Below are positions 37,434 through 49,700 of a DNA stretch of 64,000 nt, in pieces. The stretch is from Lanius collurio (Eukaryota > Chordata > Aves > Passeriformes > Laniidae): positions 18,728,412 to 18,792,411 of the forward strand of contig JACBWW010000016.1 in NCBI GenBank assembly GCA_020086605.1, read 5' to 3'. The stretch's first letter is position 1. The number at the start of each line of letters is the position of its first letter. The translations under genes were made by a program, and so were the position numbers. The notes beneath the pieces were generated by a model. The model did not search any database and was not told the DNA's origin. It saw only the letters and a program-made list of their open reading frames with translations.

Positions 37434-37443
37434 TCACGGCAAC
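37430..37443. promoter_or_regulatory. RFX X-box motif in the SPATA6 promoter
   Basis: GTTGTCACGGCAAC matches the inverted-repeat X-box GTTGCCATGGCAAC at 12 of 14 positions. It lies 57 bases upstream of the SPATA6 ATG. RFX2 and RFX3 bind X-boxes in promoters of ciliary and spermiogenesis genes, which fits SPATA6's role. Binding itself is inferred. Confidence 0.65.
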
Positions 37444-37547
37444 CGGGGCGCGTCCGGCCGCGGCGCCCGCCCCGCCCTCCTCGGGGGCGGCTTCCCCTCC
37501 GTCCATTCCCTCCCTCTCGGGGTCCGCCCCGCCCCACGCTCCCCGCC

Positions 37548-37561
37548 ATGGCGGCGCTGGG
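37548..37561 (+). CDS. Possible first coding exon of a divergent transcript (MAALG)
   Basis: GCCATGGCGGCGCTGG followed by GGTGAGG: an ATG in strong context, four alanine/leucine-type codons, then a good splice donor (GTGAGG). Read without splicing, the frame stops at once (TGA), so it makes sense only if spliced. It lies 175 bases from the SPATA6 ATG on the other strand of the same CpG island. The ATGGCGGC core is also a YY1 site, which could explain it without any protein. I found no convincing downstream exon. Confidence 0.3.
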
Positions 37562-37649
37562 GTGAGGGGCCGTGCCCTGCCCCTCCTGCCCAACGCCCGT
37601 GTCCCCTTCTCGTCCGGCCCTCACTGCTCTCCACAGGGCCTCCTGCCCT

Positions 37650-37890
37650 CGCAGAATCAATTCGGTTGGAAAAGATCTCTGAATGACCGAGCACGACTGT
37701 CTCAAGTAGACCATGGCATGTCCAGTCTTTCCTTAAACAGCTCCAGGGAGTGTGGCTCCACCGCCGCCGTGTGCTGCCCGTTCCATTGTTTATTCACCCT
37801 TGCGTGGAGAAGTTGTTCCTAATTTCCAACCTAAACGTCCCTTGGCGTATTTTAAAGAGTATGCTCTGTCGTCCTGCTGATAATCCTGTC
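37650..37890 (-). mobile_element. CR1 LINE 3'-end fragment next to the CpG island
   Basis: Starts CAGAATCAATTCGGTTGGAA and continues with recognisable CR1 phrases: AAGATCTCTGAATGACCGAG, CAGCTCCAGGGAGTGTGGCT, GTTCCTAATTTCCAACCTAA. It is the reverse complement of a CR1 3' region, so the element is on the minus strand and 5'-truncated, as nearly all CR1 copies are. It begins within about 30 bases of the CpG island edge. Confidence 0.85.
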
Positions 37891-38888
37891 CCTCATCCCG
37901 ACTCATCCCACAACCTTCTCTGGTTCTCCCACCTTCCCACTTCCTGACCTCAGGCTGGCTCGTCCTGGCACTCCCCACAGGGGCTTGTGGAGCTGCTGGG
38001 GGGCTGCTGGAGTGTACCAAAAATGATAAATAGTAGATAAAATAGAATTTCCAGCCTCTGCCCCCTGAAGGGCGGACAGTGATGGGCGGTGGAGCACTGG
38101 TGTGAAAGCACAAGTGTCCAGCATGGGGCAGGGAACCAGACAGGTCACAGGTGAGGACAGAGCTGCTTTGGGGCATGCAGGAGGAATGTGAAGCTCAGGA
38201 TGTGGCAGATTCCTCCAGCTTCGTGGGTCTCCTGCAGAAAGGTGCAGAGGGAGCCTTCAGCAGAGGGGACACAACCAAGTTTTATACAGCTCCAGGCTTG
38301 CATAGCTAAAAAGCACTGGATTTCCATGCTTTCTCTTTTGATGCAATTCATCTGCATCCTGTTGTAGGCATCTGGGCCCTTTTGACTCGAGTATCCCATT
38401 TTAATATCCTCTGTGGGTGAGACACAGTGCATGGGGTATATTCTGCCTGGTGCAATCTTTGAAAACTTGTATGTACACTCATTCCTACCCCTCTGCTTTC
38501 ATTATTAACAAACTCACATTTATGTCCCTGATCTTCATCCCAATTTTGATCATATCAAGGATATTCCCCAACATCTCTGCTGCTCAGTTGTTTTCAGAGT
38601 ATTTGCAATCCCATGCAACACCAAAATAGTCTGATTTTCTGTCTTGGCAACTGCAAGTTGTTTCAGCCTCAGACCGTGAGGGGATTTCAGGCTTTAAATA
38701 TTCTTTCCAAATTCACAAGTACAGCTGTAGAGAGGACAGAAAATTTTAATTGCCTCCAAAAGAATGCAGTGGCTCAAATGTATCCCTTGGCTTTCTTTAT
38801 TTTAATTTTACAATTTCAAAGAAAAATCATGCTAAGTGATCTGGAAAGAAACAGCATTCTCAAAATGCTTTGATTTCTCTCTCTCTCC

Positions 38889-38912
38889 TTTTTTTTTTTT
38901 TTTTTTTTTTTT
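38889..38912. repeat. T24 homopolymer preceded by a CT run
   Basis: CTCTCTCTCTCC then 24 T. On the minus strand it is a poly(A). I see no retrocopy in the sequence on either side. Confidence 0.9.
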
Positions 38913-39078
38913 AAGGAAATGGCAAAGAACATGATATGCCAATTCAGACAAAAGTGAAATCTATAGATGGATTAAATATCACTATTTATACTTGATACCA
39001 GTCTTTTGAAATAAATAATGGATTGGAAAGGCAGGCCTTGTTTTCATTAATGTGACTTCTGTAACAGCTCTAAAGTGT

Positions 39079-39250
39079 AGGGGAGTTTTTTGTGTTGGTT
39101 TTAGTTTAGTTGGTTTGGGGTGTTTTTTTACGGTATGATTTGTTGTTTGTGGGTTTGGGGTTTTGTTTTTTTTTTTTTGTTTGTTTTGTTTTTGTGTGTT
39201 TGGGGGTTTTTTTTGTTTGGTTTGTTTTGTTTTTTTTTTTTTTTTTTTGT
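39079..39250. repeat. G/T-only strand-asymmetric tract
   Basis: From 39139 to 39250 the plus strand is only G and T (112 bases), ending in T19 at 39230-39248. The flank back to 39079 is also almost pure G/T. This low-complexity sequence produces false open frames. Confidence 0.9.
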
Positions 39251-42200
39251 CTTAGCAAAGTATTCTTTATTTAGGGCCTGGAAAATTCTCTGTAGACTTC
39301 TAGTACATATATTAAGGAGGGGCTAACTTTTGGATAAAATAATTTTCTAAGCATTATCAGTCTCAAGGTTATGAATAGCATACCAGAGTTAATGAGAAGA
39401 AAATTCTCACAGATCCATAGCCTCAGATGGTAACAGTATTAAAATGGTTTATTGCTTATTTTCAGCTACCTTTCATATACATGCTTTTTGGAGGGATAAA
39501 TAATGTGTTAAAGATTGTGAAGTATGAGATATTATGGTAAGTGTGGCCATATAAGAAGAGAAGATAGATAAATGCCGAAATCAAAAATGGCATCATGTTT
39601 GTGATGAGAATTTAATATCCATGTGCAGTGCCCTGGAACAGAAGTACTTTATAGCCCTTGAAAAAGGAGCTCAAGGCAGGACAGAAAGCTTTTTCAAAGT
39701 GATAAGGCAGTGATGAATTTCAGTGCTTTTCCCTGGCAAACCTTTTGGTCTGCAGAGTTTCTTCCCCTTTGCCCTGCTGGGCCTTGGGAAGAAAGGCTGC
39801 TGCTGCAGTGCTTTCCTCTCTCCAGCCCTTTCTGCAGCAGTGTGAGACTCATCTGAACGTTCTTGTTTTCGTTAAATGCATGATTTAGACCTGCATTTGC
39901 ACTGCAGGAACAGTAATGCAAGAATCTGGGGGGACAGTGAGAGAAAACCCTGACTTTCAGTAAAAATCCATTTCTAATAAGCAAAGCTGTTAACTAAAAC
40001 AACATAAAAAGTGCTCACTCCTGTAATACACCTGAGGTTTTGACTGCTGTAAAGTTTCCCTGCTGTGAAAGCACATTAATTCCTTTGCTTTTACAGCAGT
40101 AAATCTTCTTGCAATGCTACTTGTACTTATTTCCATGTATTAAAAGAATCTGAATGATTGTTGTGCTTTGTGTTTTTTTTTTTGCAATTTCCTCCAATTA
40201 TGAACTTCAGCTTTTGCTGTCCTCTGGGCCCTCCAACATGGCTGCTACAGAAGAGCTGTGATGTCCTCAAAATACTCAATTCCACCCTTATGTATACCAT
40301 TGCAAACTAGAAGTAAATGCCAGAAGAGTGAGGTTGCCCTGGTTTAAGATAATTACCACAAGATTTATTCCAAATTGTTGCTGTTCTTGTAATGGTCAGG
40401 CATCAGGAGTTGCAGTGCATTGAAATAGGCTACAAAATAGGTAAAGTGAGAAAAATGGGAAGAGTGAGGTCTGCAAACAGTGGGTATTGTACAGTTCAGA
40501 ATCTGAAAAATACTGGGGATTAGACAGAATTGGATTAGATCAGGCTGGAGATCAGAGAGCAAGCCTAACATCGCTGAGTGTGTCAGAGGCTCACTTTTGG
40601 CTAAGAAGCCAGGAATGGTTTTCTGCCTTCCTTAGGAAGCAGAACACCAGGTGCAAAGTGGTATTTCACTGTCATCCTGCTAATCAGAATGAAGGGAATA
40701 GAGGAGCTTTCTACATTTGGCCACCCTCTACTGCAGTTCTTAGGATTGGTGTCAGAGATCCTTTTCTGCCTACTTTGAGCCCCTGATGTTGCCCGAGCAG
40801 CCAGAGGAGACGTCTCTGTTACTGCACGTCGAGCCCCTTATTTAGACATCATCACCAAGCATGGCTGACTTACCATTAATAACTGAGGAGAATTCCAGGA
40901 AGGCATCTGCTCAAATAACAGCAGTAAATTTTGGGATATGGTAAGATTTCCACGTTAGAAAGGCAAACAAACAAAACATTAAGACTGTTTTACTTTAGAG
41001 AAAAATAAGATGTAATACAAAGGAGGTACATAAGGGATTGAATAATGTGTAGAAATGAGTTCTATTTGCCCATGCCTCTCTGTCCTTTCAAAGAAGACAT
41101 GCAGTGAAATTAAAAGACAGCAAAATCAAAACTCCTTGAAGAAAGTACTTTAGCTAGTGGAACTTGTTATCACTAGGTACATTCAATTGTCTTCCAAACA
41201 GAATTAGAGTGCTGTGGGAACCCCACTGGACAATACCCCCTTGCATTAATTTTGATCTTCTGACTCACTGTGAGGTTAAATGTACAATCCACAAAAGTCA
41301 ATCCCTGTGCAAAGAATTGTAGTGGAGGAAAACAGGCAGCAGAAGTTAAGACTAAACAGTCCCAGAAAACTGTAGAGCAGAGCTGGAAGAATTCTGTGAT
41401 GTGAGAGATTCTAATAGGATCTAAGGGGACCGAAGTGAATTGCATTACTGCAGACAGTAATGTAACAGGGAAGGTAAAGTGCTAGATTATTGATGAAGAC
41501 AGAGGATGGAGATTACCTGAGGGTGTCAGCACACTCCTCACAAAATACATTTTCATCTAATCTTTCTACTTTAAAGCAGGAAAAGAAGTTGCCCAGAAGT
41601 TACCATCCATTAATATCTATTGCTTTTGGAAAAGGCCACAATGATTTTGTTGATCCTGTTTTATTGACCATCTTGCTCTTTCTCGACATGCAAAGACTCA
41701 ACTGGGCAGAGCTCTTGGCTTTCTTGATGAATCTACAAGTTGCTACAGACAAAAGGCCACCTGCTCGTGTTTTTATGTAGGTGAAGCAGTGACCTGTCTT
41801 ACCCATGCCCTCCCAGTCTCACCAGTGCTTACTGCAGAGCATTTTTACTGCACATCTGGAGAAACTCAGTGCCTCTCGAACATTTCACCGTGGCTCAGCC
41901 ATGACAGAGCAGTTCCTCCATATTGCTGCTAAGTCAATGCTTGCTTTGGTGCATGTGAGCATTAACTTCATTCATTTTTTGTGTGTATCCTGCCTGCAAC
42001 AAAAAAATAGGCAAGCTATCTAAAGACACTGAAGTTTTCTTAACATGTAAGCTGTTTTCCACATCTGCTAAATTCTTTCTCGACTGGCTGCAGCTAAAGA
42101 AATCAAACCTGGTTTGATTACAGCCACTAGAGGAATATTTCAGATCTTGAATTCAGTTGTAGTAATTGGAAACTTGTGCTGTAAAGGAATCATCTAAATT

Positions 42201-44676
42201 CTTCTAAGAGATAACTTCTTTGAATACAGTCTTATGAATTCACAGATGACACAAATTCAATCAGCCAACAGCATTAGCTTTGTACCCCAGAAAGTTCCTA
42301 GTCTCTCCCTTATGCAGTTCAAGAGAGGTAACATTTTTCTTTGTGCTTTACATTTAAAATAAATTGTCTTGGATGGAGACATTGCCCCGGCAAAGTTTTT
42401 GCCAGAAACAAAATTCTTCTAACCAAGTTATAAACCCCTGAAAATAGGGCTTTATAATGGGACTGCTGATAGACCCTTAACAATAACGTTGTGAATGGCG
42501 CTGCTATAATTAATGATACTTCAGAAAGATTTATGGTCCTTAGAAAGAGATAAAACAGAAATATCATTGCTTCTTTGCCTCCCATCATTTTATCCTCTAT
42601 GAAATTTTATGTGAAATAAGTCAAATGAAAAATGTAAGCTCTTAATCTTTTCCCAGAGTCCTGTCTCTCACTTGATGAACACTTTCACAGAATAAATTAG
42701 AGCTTTTTATTCCTTATGTATGTACAGCTTTGTATTTAAAAAGCAAAGAAAAGAATATTGTAGGCTTGGCAAAGCAACTCAAGACAACGGTCACAGGAGA
42801 AGCAAAAATGACCCACTATTCTTGACTGTTCTTCTGCCATCCCAGAGACAATGACTCCTTTCCTGCAATAGTTCTGAGCAGCTTGGTAGTGTCCAAAAGT
42901 GCTCTGTAAGGAAGAATCTCTGCTGATGGAAAGCTGGCCATGATGACTCTGGCTGCAGCAGCAAGAGCCCAGAAAGCCAAAAGCTGTGGCTTGGTTACAG
43001 CAGATAGTACCTTTGTGTTGGAAATCACAGAATACTATATGGATATTTAATTTAACTGGGAAAGGCATAGCAACAAGCATTTGCTGGAGACTGAAGCTAG
43101 AAAAAAATTGAATTATATATTTGGCATTATATTGCAACAGAGAAAGGGAGTAACCACTGGAACAGACTGTCAAAGGGAAAGTGAATTCTCCATTTTCTGA
43201 CAATACCAAAGGAAAATGAGAAGCTGACTAAAGAAATGCTTTTCTGGAAACAAAACATATTTTAAACAAACAAAAAGAAGATTGACAGCAGTATTTAATG
43301 GCCTGTGATGTACAGGAGGCTGTCCTGACAGTTTAACAGGATGTCTGTGTGTGAGTGTCGTGACTCTGCACAGCATTTTAACCAATAATGGTGAAGCACT
43401 GCATGATGAGCAGAGATCAGGAGAGAGGGCTCTGAGCCCTTTGCCTTGGAGCTTGTGCCCTGCAGCACCTGGCGGTGCCCAGGGAGCTGCTGGGAGGTGG
43501 CAGGGAGTGCTGGCTGCTGAGGCCTGGAGAGTAGGGGCACGGCACAGCTCCGAGCTCCACAGGGGCATCTTCACCGAGCTGCTGCTGAGCAGCAGGAGAT
43601 GCCAGGCAGAGTCTGCAGGGGAAAAGCTGCACCTCGGGGCAGCCAGGCTGAGGCAGCAGCTGAGTAGGGGCTGAGAAGTCACAGATTTGGCACAGGCCGC
43701 CTGGGATGGCAGTTAAAGCTCAAAATCCATCACATCCAGACAGAGTCCAAGGCTCCAGCTTGTGCCAGCCTCACCCAGTTCAGATGGCATCAGGCGCTTG
43801 TTTTCCAAAAGCCTCTGTAGTGTGTCAGGGGTTTGTCCCTCTGCCCATTAAAGTAGCAGTGTTTGAGCATCTTCCCTGTTATTTTGATTGACAACAGCAA
43901 AGTCATGAGAGAACCTCAAGGACTTTCTGGCTGGCTTGTTTTCCTGTTATAAATCATGGCTTTCTGTATTAGAGAAAAAAAACCTGAAATGCTGTTTTGA
44001 AATAATAACTGAAGTTACAGTTTCTAGTGAGCAGGTCTGAGATCTATGCTCAAATTCCCCATAAATTATAGCATTGGTCCTTTAAAATGTCTCAAATCCA
44101 TCAGGAACAGAGAGGGATATTTATTTATTTTTTTCCCACCCTTTTTTTTATGACAAGAACTTTTGGTTTTCAATGGAATTCACTTTGGAGGGCAGAACAT
44201 TTTCTTTTTCATTGTAGGAAGATTTGTAAAGGGGCAGGATTGTGGCTATTATTAGAGTCTTTCCTAAAGAAAATCATCAAATCCTTTACAGCACTAGGCA
44301 GATCTGGGCTAGAAAGTATAACAGGATGGTATAGAGCAGCCCAGATAGTGACAGGGAGAAAATGGAGCAGGAAGAAAGAAAAAAATGGAAACCCACAAAG
44401 AAGAGCAGATGCCAATTAGAATTCTTGCAGGCTGCAGCAAGGAGTGAGCATAAGAATCTGTAGGAAAAGAAAGGGTAGAGTGGATTAGTGTTAATCAGAG
44501 ACATGGGAAAGTAGGAAAGGTTTTAAATGAGCTTTTGGGTTAGCAGCTCAAAAGAGAATTCCAGATCCATCAGGTGTAGGGGTAAAACTAAAATGCAGAA
44601 TAGCAGAAGATACATCTGAATCCTGAGTAATTAACTTTTGAAGGTAAAAATACAATTTTTTGAAAGTGGAAGCATT

Positions 44677-44699
44677 TCTCTCTCTCTCTCTCTCTCTCT
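44677..44699. repeat. (TC)n microsatellite
   Basis: About eleven TC units, uninterrupted, in the intergenic region. Confidence 0.9.
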
Positions 44700-46299
44700 T
44701 TCTGCAGCCCTGTTTTCCTTATCCTAGAGAAAGAATGCACTTAGTATTATAAGAAAGTGACTGCTACCTGTTCTCTTTTTTGCTGTCTTAATGGTATATA
44801 GAGCACCTTGTTACAGGAAAGTTAAGCACTAAGGAACTAGAACTTGCCCAGTCTCTGGCAATAAATTTGCTCAAATACAGAGTGCAGATGAATTGCCTCC
44901 AGAGTTGGTTGAGTTACACCAGGTAAGAAGCTGGCACAGTGTGGGACAGTCATGAGTGGTCTGAAGGTCTTGGGGTTCAAGATGAGTTCCAAAATCCACT
45001 GCAGACATTGCTGACTTCAGTAAACATTAGAGCAGGATGGCTGGTGTGTGAGGGCAGGGGCTCTCCTTTCAGCTCTGAGGTATGAAACATCTCTTAACAT
45101 TTCTGTGCTGCCAATTCAACTCCCTGTAGAATGAGGACACTAACACCTAGTCACTAAAAAGGAAAAAAAAAAGGGAAAAATAAAAAAAGAGGAAAAAGGA
45201 GAACCCCCACTGATTATCTGTTCTTAGAGGCTGTACAATGCTATAATTAACAATCCTTTTTTTAGCTTTGGTTTTATGTGCAATCTAAGAAAAAATAGCT
45301 CTGTTTGTGTTTCTATTACATATGAATCATCATTAAAGGTTAATGAGAAAACTAACACTATATGAAAAGGTTGTTTTCTCATTATTTAAACAGTTTCATT
45401 TTAAAAGCTCTGTGTATTCCTAGAATATTATTAATTTATTATTTGCTAAACAATCTCAACTAGTCCCTTTCTATTTCCTCACATGGCATAATTTTAAGCA
45501 ACTGCAATCATCAGTTCCACTCATCAGTTCTGAATCTCTGCACCACTGAATCTCCAGCAGAACAAACCTCATCCAGACAAAGCACAGACGTGTCCATCAC
45601 ATCAGCCAGAGCTTCTGACACGGACTTTGTGCCAGCTTGGTGCTGTGCTGTTCGCTTTACACTGGTCACCAGAAGAACAGAGCATTCTGGATTCGCTGTA
45701 ATGTTAGGTTAGCACAGAGACTGGATGCCTAACGTAGCATAAATGCCACCAGCACCACACCAAACCTTCCAAGGTTATTTTTTTTAACAAATTTAAACCA
45801 TCAGAGCGAGCATGTATGAGATCAGTGTTTGACATCGCTACATCCAACACTAAGAGCCTTAAAGTCACAGTTTGGTCACACCCAAGCTTGCAGTAAATTT
45901 TTACACTGTGATAAAACATCATTGAATTCAAATGAAGCTTAAAAAATCATGTCCATTTTCAATGCATTGGAATATATTACGGTGATGGAAGCAGCTCTTC
46001 TGGCATAGTGGAAGATGCAACTACAGTGCAACCTCAAACCAAGCCACCGTGCTTGTGGCCATGTGGGGGAGAGATGAGCTCCCAGAGAACAGAAGCCCGA
46101 ACATTTGCTCAAGTTCTCGCTGCACGCCAGGGGTGCACGTGCCAGCTTTTCCAGTTGGATGTCACTCTCTTTTAATGACCAAAGTTACACAAAAAAAACC
46201 CCTCTGAAAGCAGGACTTTGTGACAGAAACGCCTACACAGCTGTAACAGCCACTTCTCAAATATGCTGCTACTTATGAACCACAAGAATAATATGGGGA

Positions 46300-46740
46300 A
46301 ATGTGCCGACTTTTGCAGTTTTCCCCTCTTTTGTTGAAACTAATGACTCACGATTAGAGTAATGCTTTTCTGTGACTCGTAAACCATTTTGCTTAATGAG
46401 GTACTAAGTCTTTATAATTAGGCCCAGAAGGGAGCTAGGACGTGGCCCCTTAAGAGCAATAATTATTTAGGTTATTTATGGTAATAAAAAATTGAAAATA
46501 GGAATTCTTCCTCAGAATGCAACTATTTATTCTTTTACATATTGCCTAATAGGCAATTACCCTATTAAGGCAACGTTTTGTTGCTAAAGACATTAATTGA
46601 AATGTAAATTAAATGTAAATCAGCTAATTAAATTGATATGTAATGAACTTGTCATGCAGGCCTTTGAGATCAGATGCATTCTGCTAATAAACAAGTGTTT
46701 TACTTGTGCCATTGCTCACTGGAGTTAAGGTTGTTTAACG
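46300..46740. promoter_or_regulatory. Candidate conserved non-coding element
   Basis: About 440 bases of AT-rich, non-simple sequence with no open frame, packed with homeodomain-type cores (TAATTA in AGCTAATTAAATTGATATG, several AATTA and TAAT), an AP-1 site TGACTCA at 46344-46350 and CTTTGAGATCAGATGCAT. The style is that of vertebrate developmental enhancers. Conservation itself could not be checked. Confidence 0.35.
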
Positions 46741-49700
46741 TGTTGTGTCGATAACACTCTCCCATCCCAAATTTAAAGGTTTGGATTGTGTCGTTAGAAC
46801 CCAGAATGAAGCTGGCACTGAGACCTTCTGGGTTTATTCCATCCTGTTATTTCCTGATCAACTTCATTGCAAGGCAAGGTGTTCCCCTAATGGTAAGAGC
46901 TGCACATCCCATTGGGTTGTGATCCAAGCTGTATCTGTTCCTTCTGCTCCCCAGAAATGACAAAACACTTTGTAAAAGCCCTCTCCAAGACTGACGCTTC
47001 TGCCTTAAGTGGCTTCTGAAGGGGTTAATGTTATTTCTTTCTCCACGAGCTGTGGCCAGTTCAGCAGAGGTAATGAACCCTCACAGCAGTGGGAGGATAA
47101 CTCTACACATTCCTGAAATAGAAATAAAATGAGAAATGAAGCAATCAGAATTTGCTTAGTGATTATGTTGACAACATACAAGGTAAACATCAAAGTCAAC
47201 ACAGCAACAGGAGAATGAGCCAGAATAACCTTCTGTGCTGGCCATAACACACACATAACCTTCAGCATCAAAGTGTGGGCTTGTGTCAAGCTGTAAATTA
47301 AAGGGAAAGAATAGGAAACTATCAGTTCTCCTATGAAATGATCCATTTTCCTGCAGCTGCGATTTCAGCCAGACCTAATAAAATTTCTGGCAAAATATCA
47401 GGCCCTTTATTGAAGGTATCTTGGAGGACAAAAGTCCCTTCCCTGCCAGATACATGGACAAAACTCACTGCCTCCAATTAAGCAACAGTAAGGCAAATGT
47501 CACACATTTTGCTTTTGAAAAAGCTCAGGTCAGCACCTTATAGAACCCACCGCCCACTTCTATTCACATCATGCAGACATTTTGTGTGCACAGTCACAAG
47601 GCTCAAATAAATGTATCAAAAGGGGCTGTGGAAGAGAGAGAATAGAAAAACAGGTTGGAGTTGTGGAAAGGCTTTTGCAGAAAGTTTTCCTGGGTCCGTT
47701 GCACTGTAGCTGCACCTGAGGGTTAATGCTTAATTGTTCTGGCTGGAATAAATCGGATGCTGCATTTGTAACTTCTACCCAGAGAACCTTCCACCCTGCA
47801 ATCCTTTGGGGTCTGGAGGTATTTAATAAACATGTCAACTACCACTCTTCTTTAGCTCAAATGCAGCATCTTGTTTTTTCCTACTGAAGAACACTCCAGT
47901 TTGAAGTTTACAGAGCAATTAAAGACCCTCATGGGGCCCCTGATATTGTCGGCATATGTAGATTAGTAATTGTCAAGTTTTCTCCCTAAGGCTGAAGAGC
48001 TCTTAGTCAAATTCCAGAGATCATCAAGTATTCAGATTTCAGTGGGCTTTCTGTCATACACAACATAGTGGCATAATTAAACTACAGTGTTTCTTTTCTA
48101 ATAAACTTTTGTATCTGTATATGTTTCTGTTATTTTTTTTAATTAGCTATGATCACAAAATAAAAAAGAACATCAATCTAAAGCTGCAACTTTGCTGCTT
48201 CTAAAAAGATGCCCTGGGATTAGCTTTCTCTTCCAAAAAGTTGGGGTTTGGGGACCACACTTTTATTGCCATGACTTGCAAAGGCCTGGTGGAGCACAAA
48301 CTCCAGCAGACTGAAGGTACAGTTCCTACTCTGACTCCTTCCAGTCGACACATGGGCACAGGCCATGATGCTGCTGTCTTGAGCTGTGTCTTTACTGACC
48401 TGGTGGCTTGGACTAGCTCAAATTTTAATCTATTCTTAGCTAGTTTTGATGTCTGTGAACATTGATGCAGATAGAAATGATATTTTCAAAAAAAGAAAAA
48501 AAATACTTCAGAGGTCAGAGAAGGGAATTAGTATAGGGATCCTCCCAACCCAGGCTGATGTTGTAGTGACTGACTCCAACTTTCCCCATTGTTTGAGCCC
48601 TCTGCCTGCTATGCTGGGCAATCAAATACTCACTCACCTGAATACTCATTTGCTTGAGCGTTGGACAGGAATTTTGCTGGCTTACTTTGAATCTTGCATG
48701 GTCCAGCTCTTGGAGATCAGATAACTGCTCTAATATGATTTAACACGGGGTAACAAGAGCAGTTGGATGAAGCTTTCCTACATCAAGACTGGCCTGTGCA
48801 TGTTCTGCCAGCTGGATCCTTGCTGTGGTTCTCACATCCATTGGATTGTGGGCCCAGGGCTTGGAAGGGTCAAAGTGTTGGTCACTGGTCTGCATCATTG
48901 TTTGATTCCCACTCCATTGAACTGTGTCTGTGGACAAAGCCTGTGGCAAGGAGGAAGTTGTTACAGACCTCTCTGATATTTTTGACCTACAAACTGAGAT
49001 TTTAAAACCCCATTTGGGATCTGAAAGTTTAATTCCTAGCAAAATGAAAAAGAATTGGACTTGGAAATTGTGAAGGCAGCTTTAATAATCTTCATTACAG
49101 CATGTTACATAAAAGAGCTTAGTTGCTGCTCATAAGGAGTAGATCTTAATTTCCATGCTGTTCACATTTCCTAGGTGTAGCAGAGGACAAACGGGCCATG
49201 CTTGGAAGTTGACAGAAATCTTTTGTTAACCCCAGGCTGCCTGTGCACACACAGGTGTGTTCTTACTCAGACAAATGTGTCCAAATGAGCAACATTCTTC
49301 TCTTCTCGGGCTGGTCCAGTGAGTAGGAAATCCTGTTAGTGTGTCCAAGAGGGAAGTCTTTATTATCTCCATTACTGCACTTCAACAACACTTCTTCCTC
49401 AGCAAATCCCATCTTATTTGTCACAACTTACCTGCAGTGCTGCGTACAGGCAGCTCTGAAGGCTGAGATCTTTCACCAGTCCCAGAAAACACGGTGGAAG
49501 TATCCCCCTTCCCAACACAAGGATAACCTGAAGCCAGCAGGTAATTTCAGAGTGGTTTTCTGACATTCTCAAAGTCTCAAGCTGACTTTGAAGCAAAGCT
49601 CTATTAGTTTGCCTCCAAATCTTTCAAGCCTCCATGTCCCCAAGCCCCTTTGTGGACTAAATTGTCATGATTTCATGAAAATCACTTAAATTCTTTCCAC

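Larger units (their letters stand above)
37090..37630. promoter_or_regulatory. CpG island and SPATA6 promoter
   Basis: About 540 bases of very GC- and CpG-rich sequence, the only such island in the window. It contains SPATA6 exon 1, its donor, and the upstream sequence of the opposite strand. No TATA box is visible near the start. The motif content (X-box, MYB-type sites, GGGCGG boxes, a GCCATGGCGGC YY1-like core) is typical of a broad CpG promoter active in testis and ciliated cells. Confidence 0.85.
37891..46299. other. Intergenic stretch 1, no gene recognised
   Basis: 8.4 kb with a T24 run, the G/T tract and a TC microsatellite. The longest open frame, 42736-43209 on the minus strand (157 codons), has no recognisable domain and no splice logic. 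The block 43350-43680 is GC-richer than its surroundings but lacks CpG density. Confidence 0.5.

Noticed and set aside
37548..37561. Assigning the MAALG exon to a named gene such as AGBL4
   Set aside because: Five codons cannot identify a gene, and human AGBL4 is oriented the other way.
36937..37593. 218-codon Ala/Gly/Pro/Arg-rich frame across the CpG island
   Set aside because: CpG-rich DNA is open in most frames. The frame crosses the real SPATA6 exon 1 in a different register and runs into intron 1. Kept only as a possible source of an upstream start.
39120..39326. Phe/Leu-rich frame resembling a membrane protein
   Set aside because: Direct translation of the G/T low-complexity tract.
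42736..43209. 157-codon open frame on the minus strand in the intergenic region
   Set aside because: No recognisable motif, and an overlapping frame is equally open. It lacks a promoter, splice or poly(A) context.
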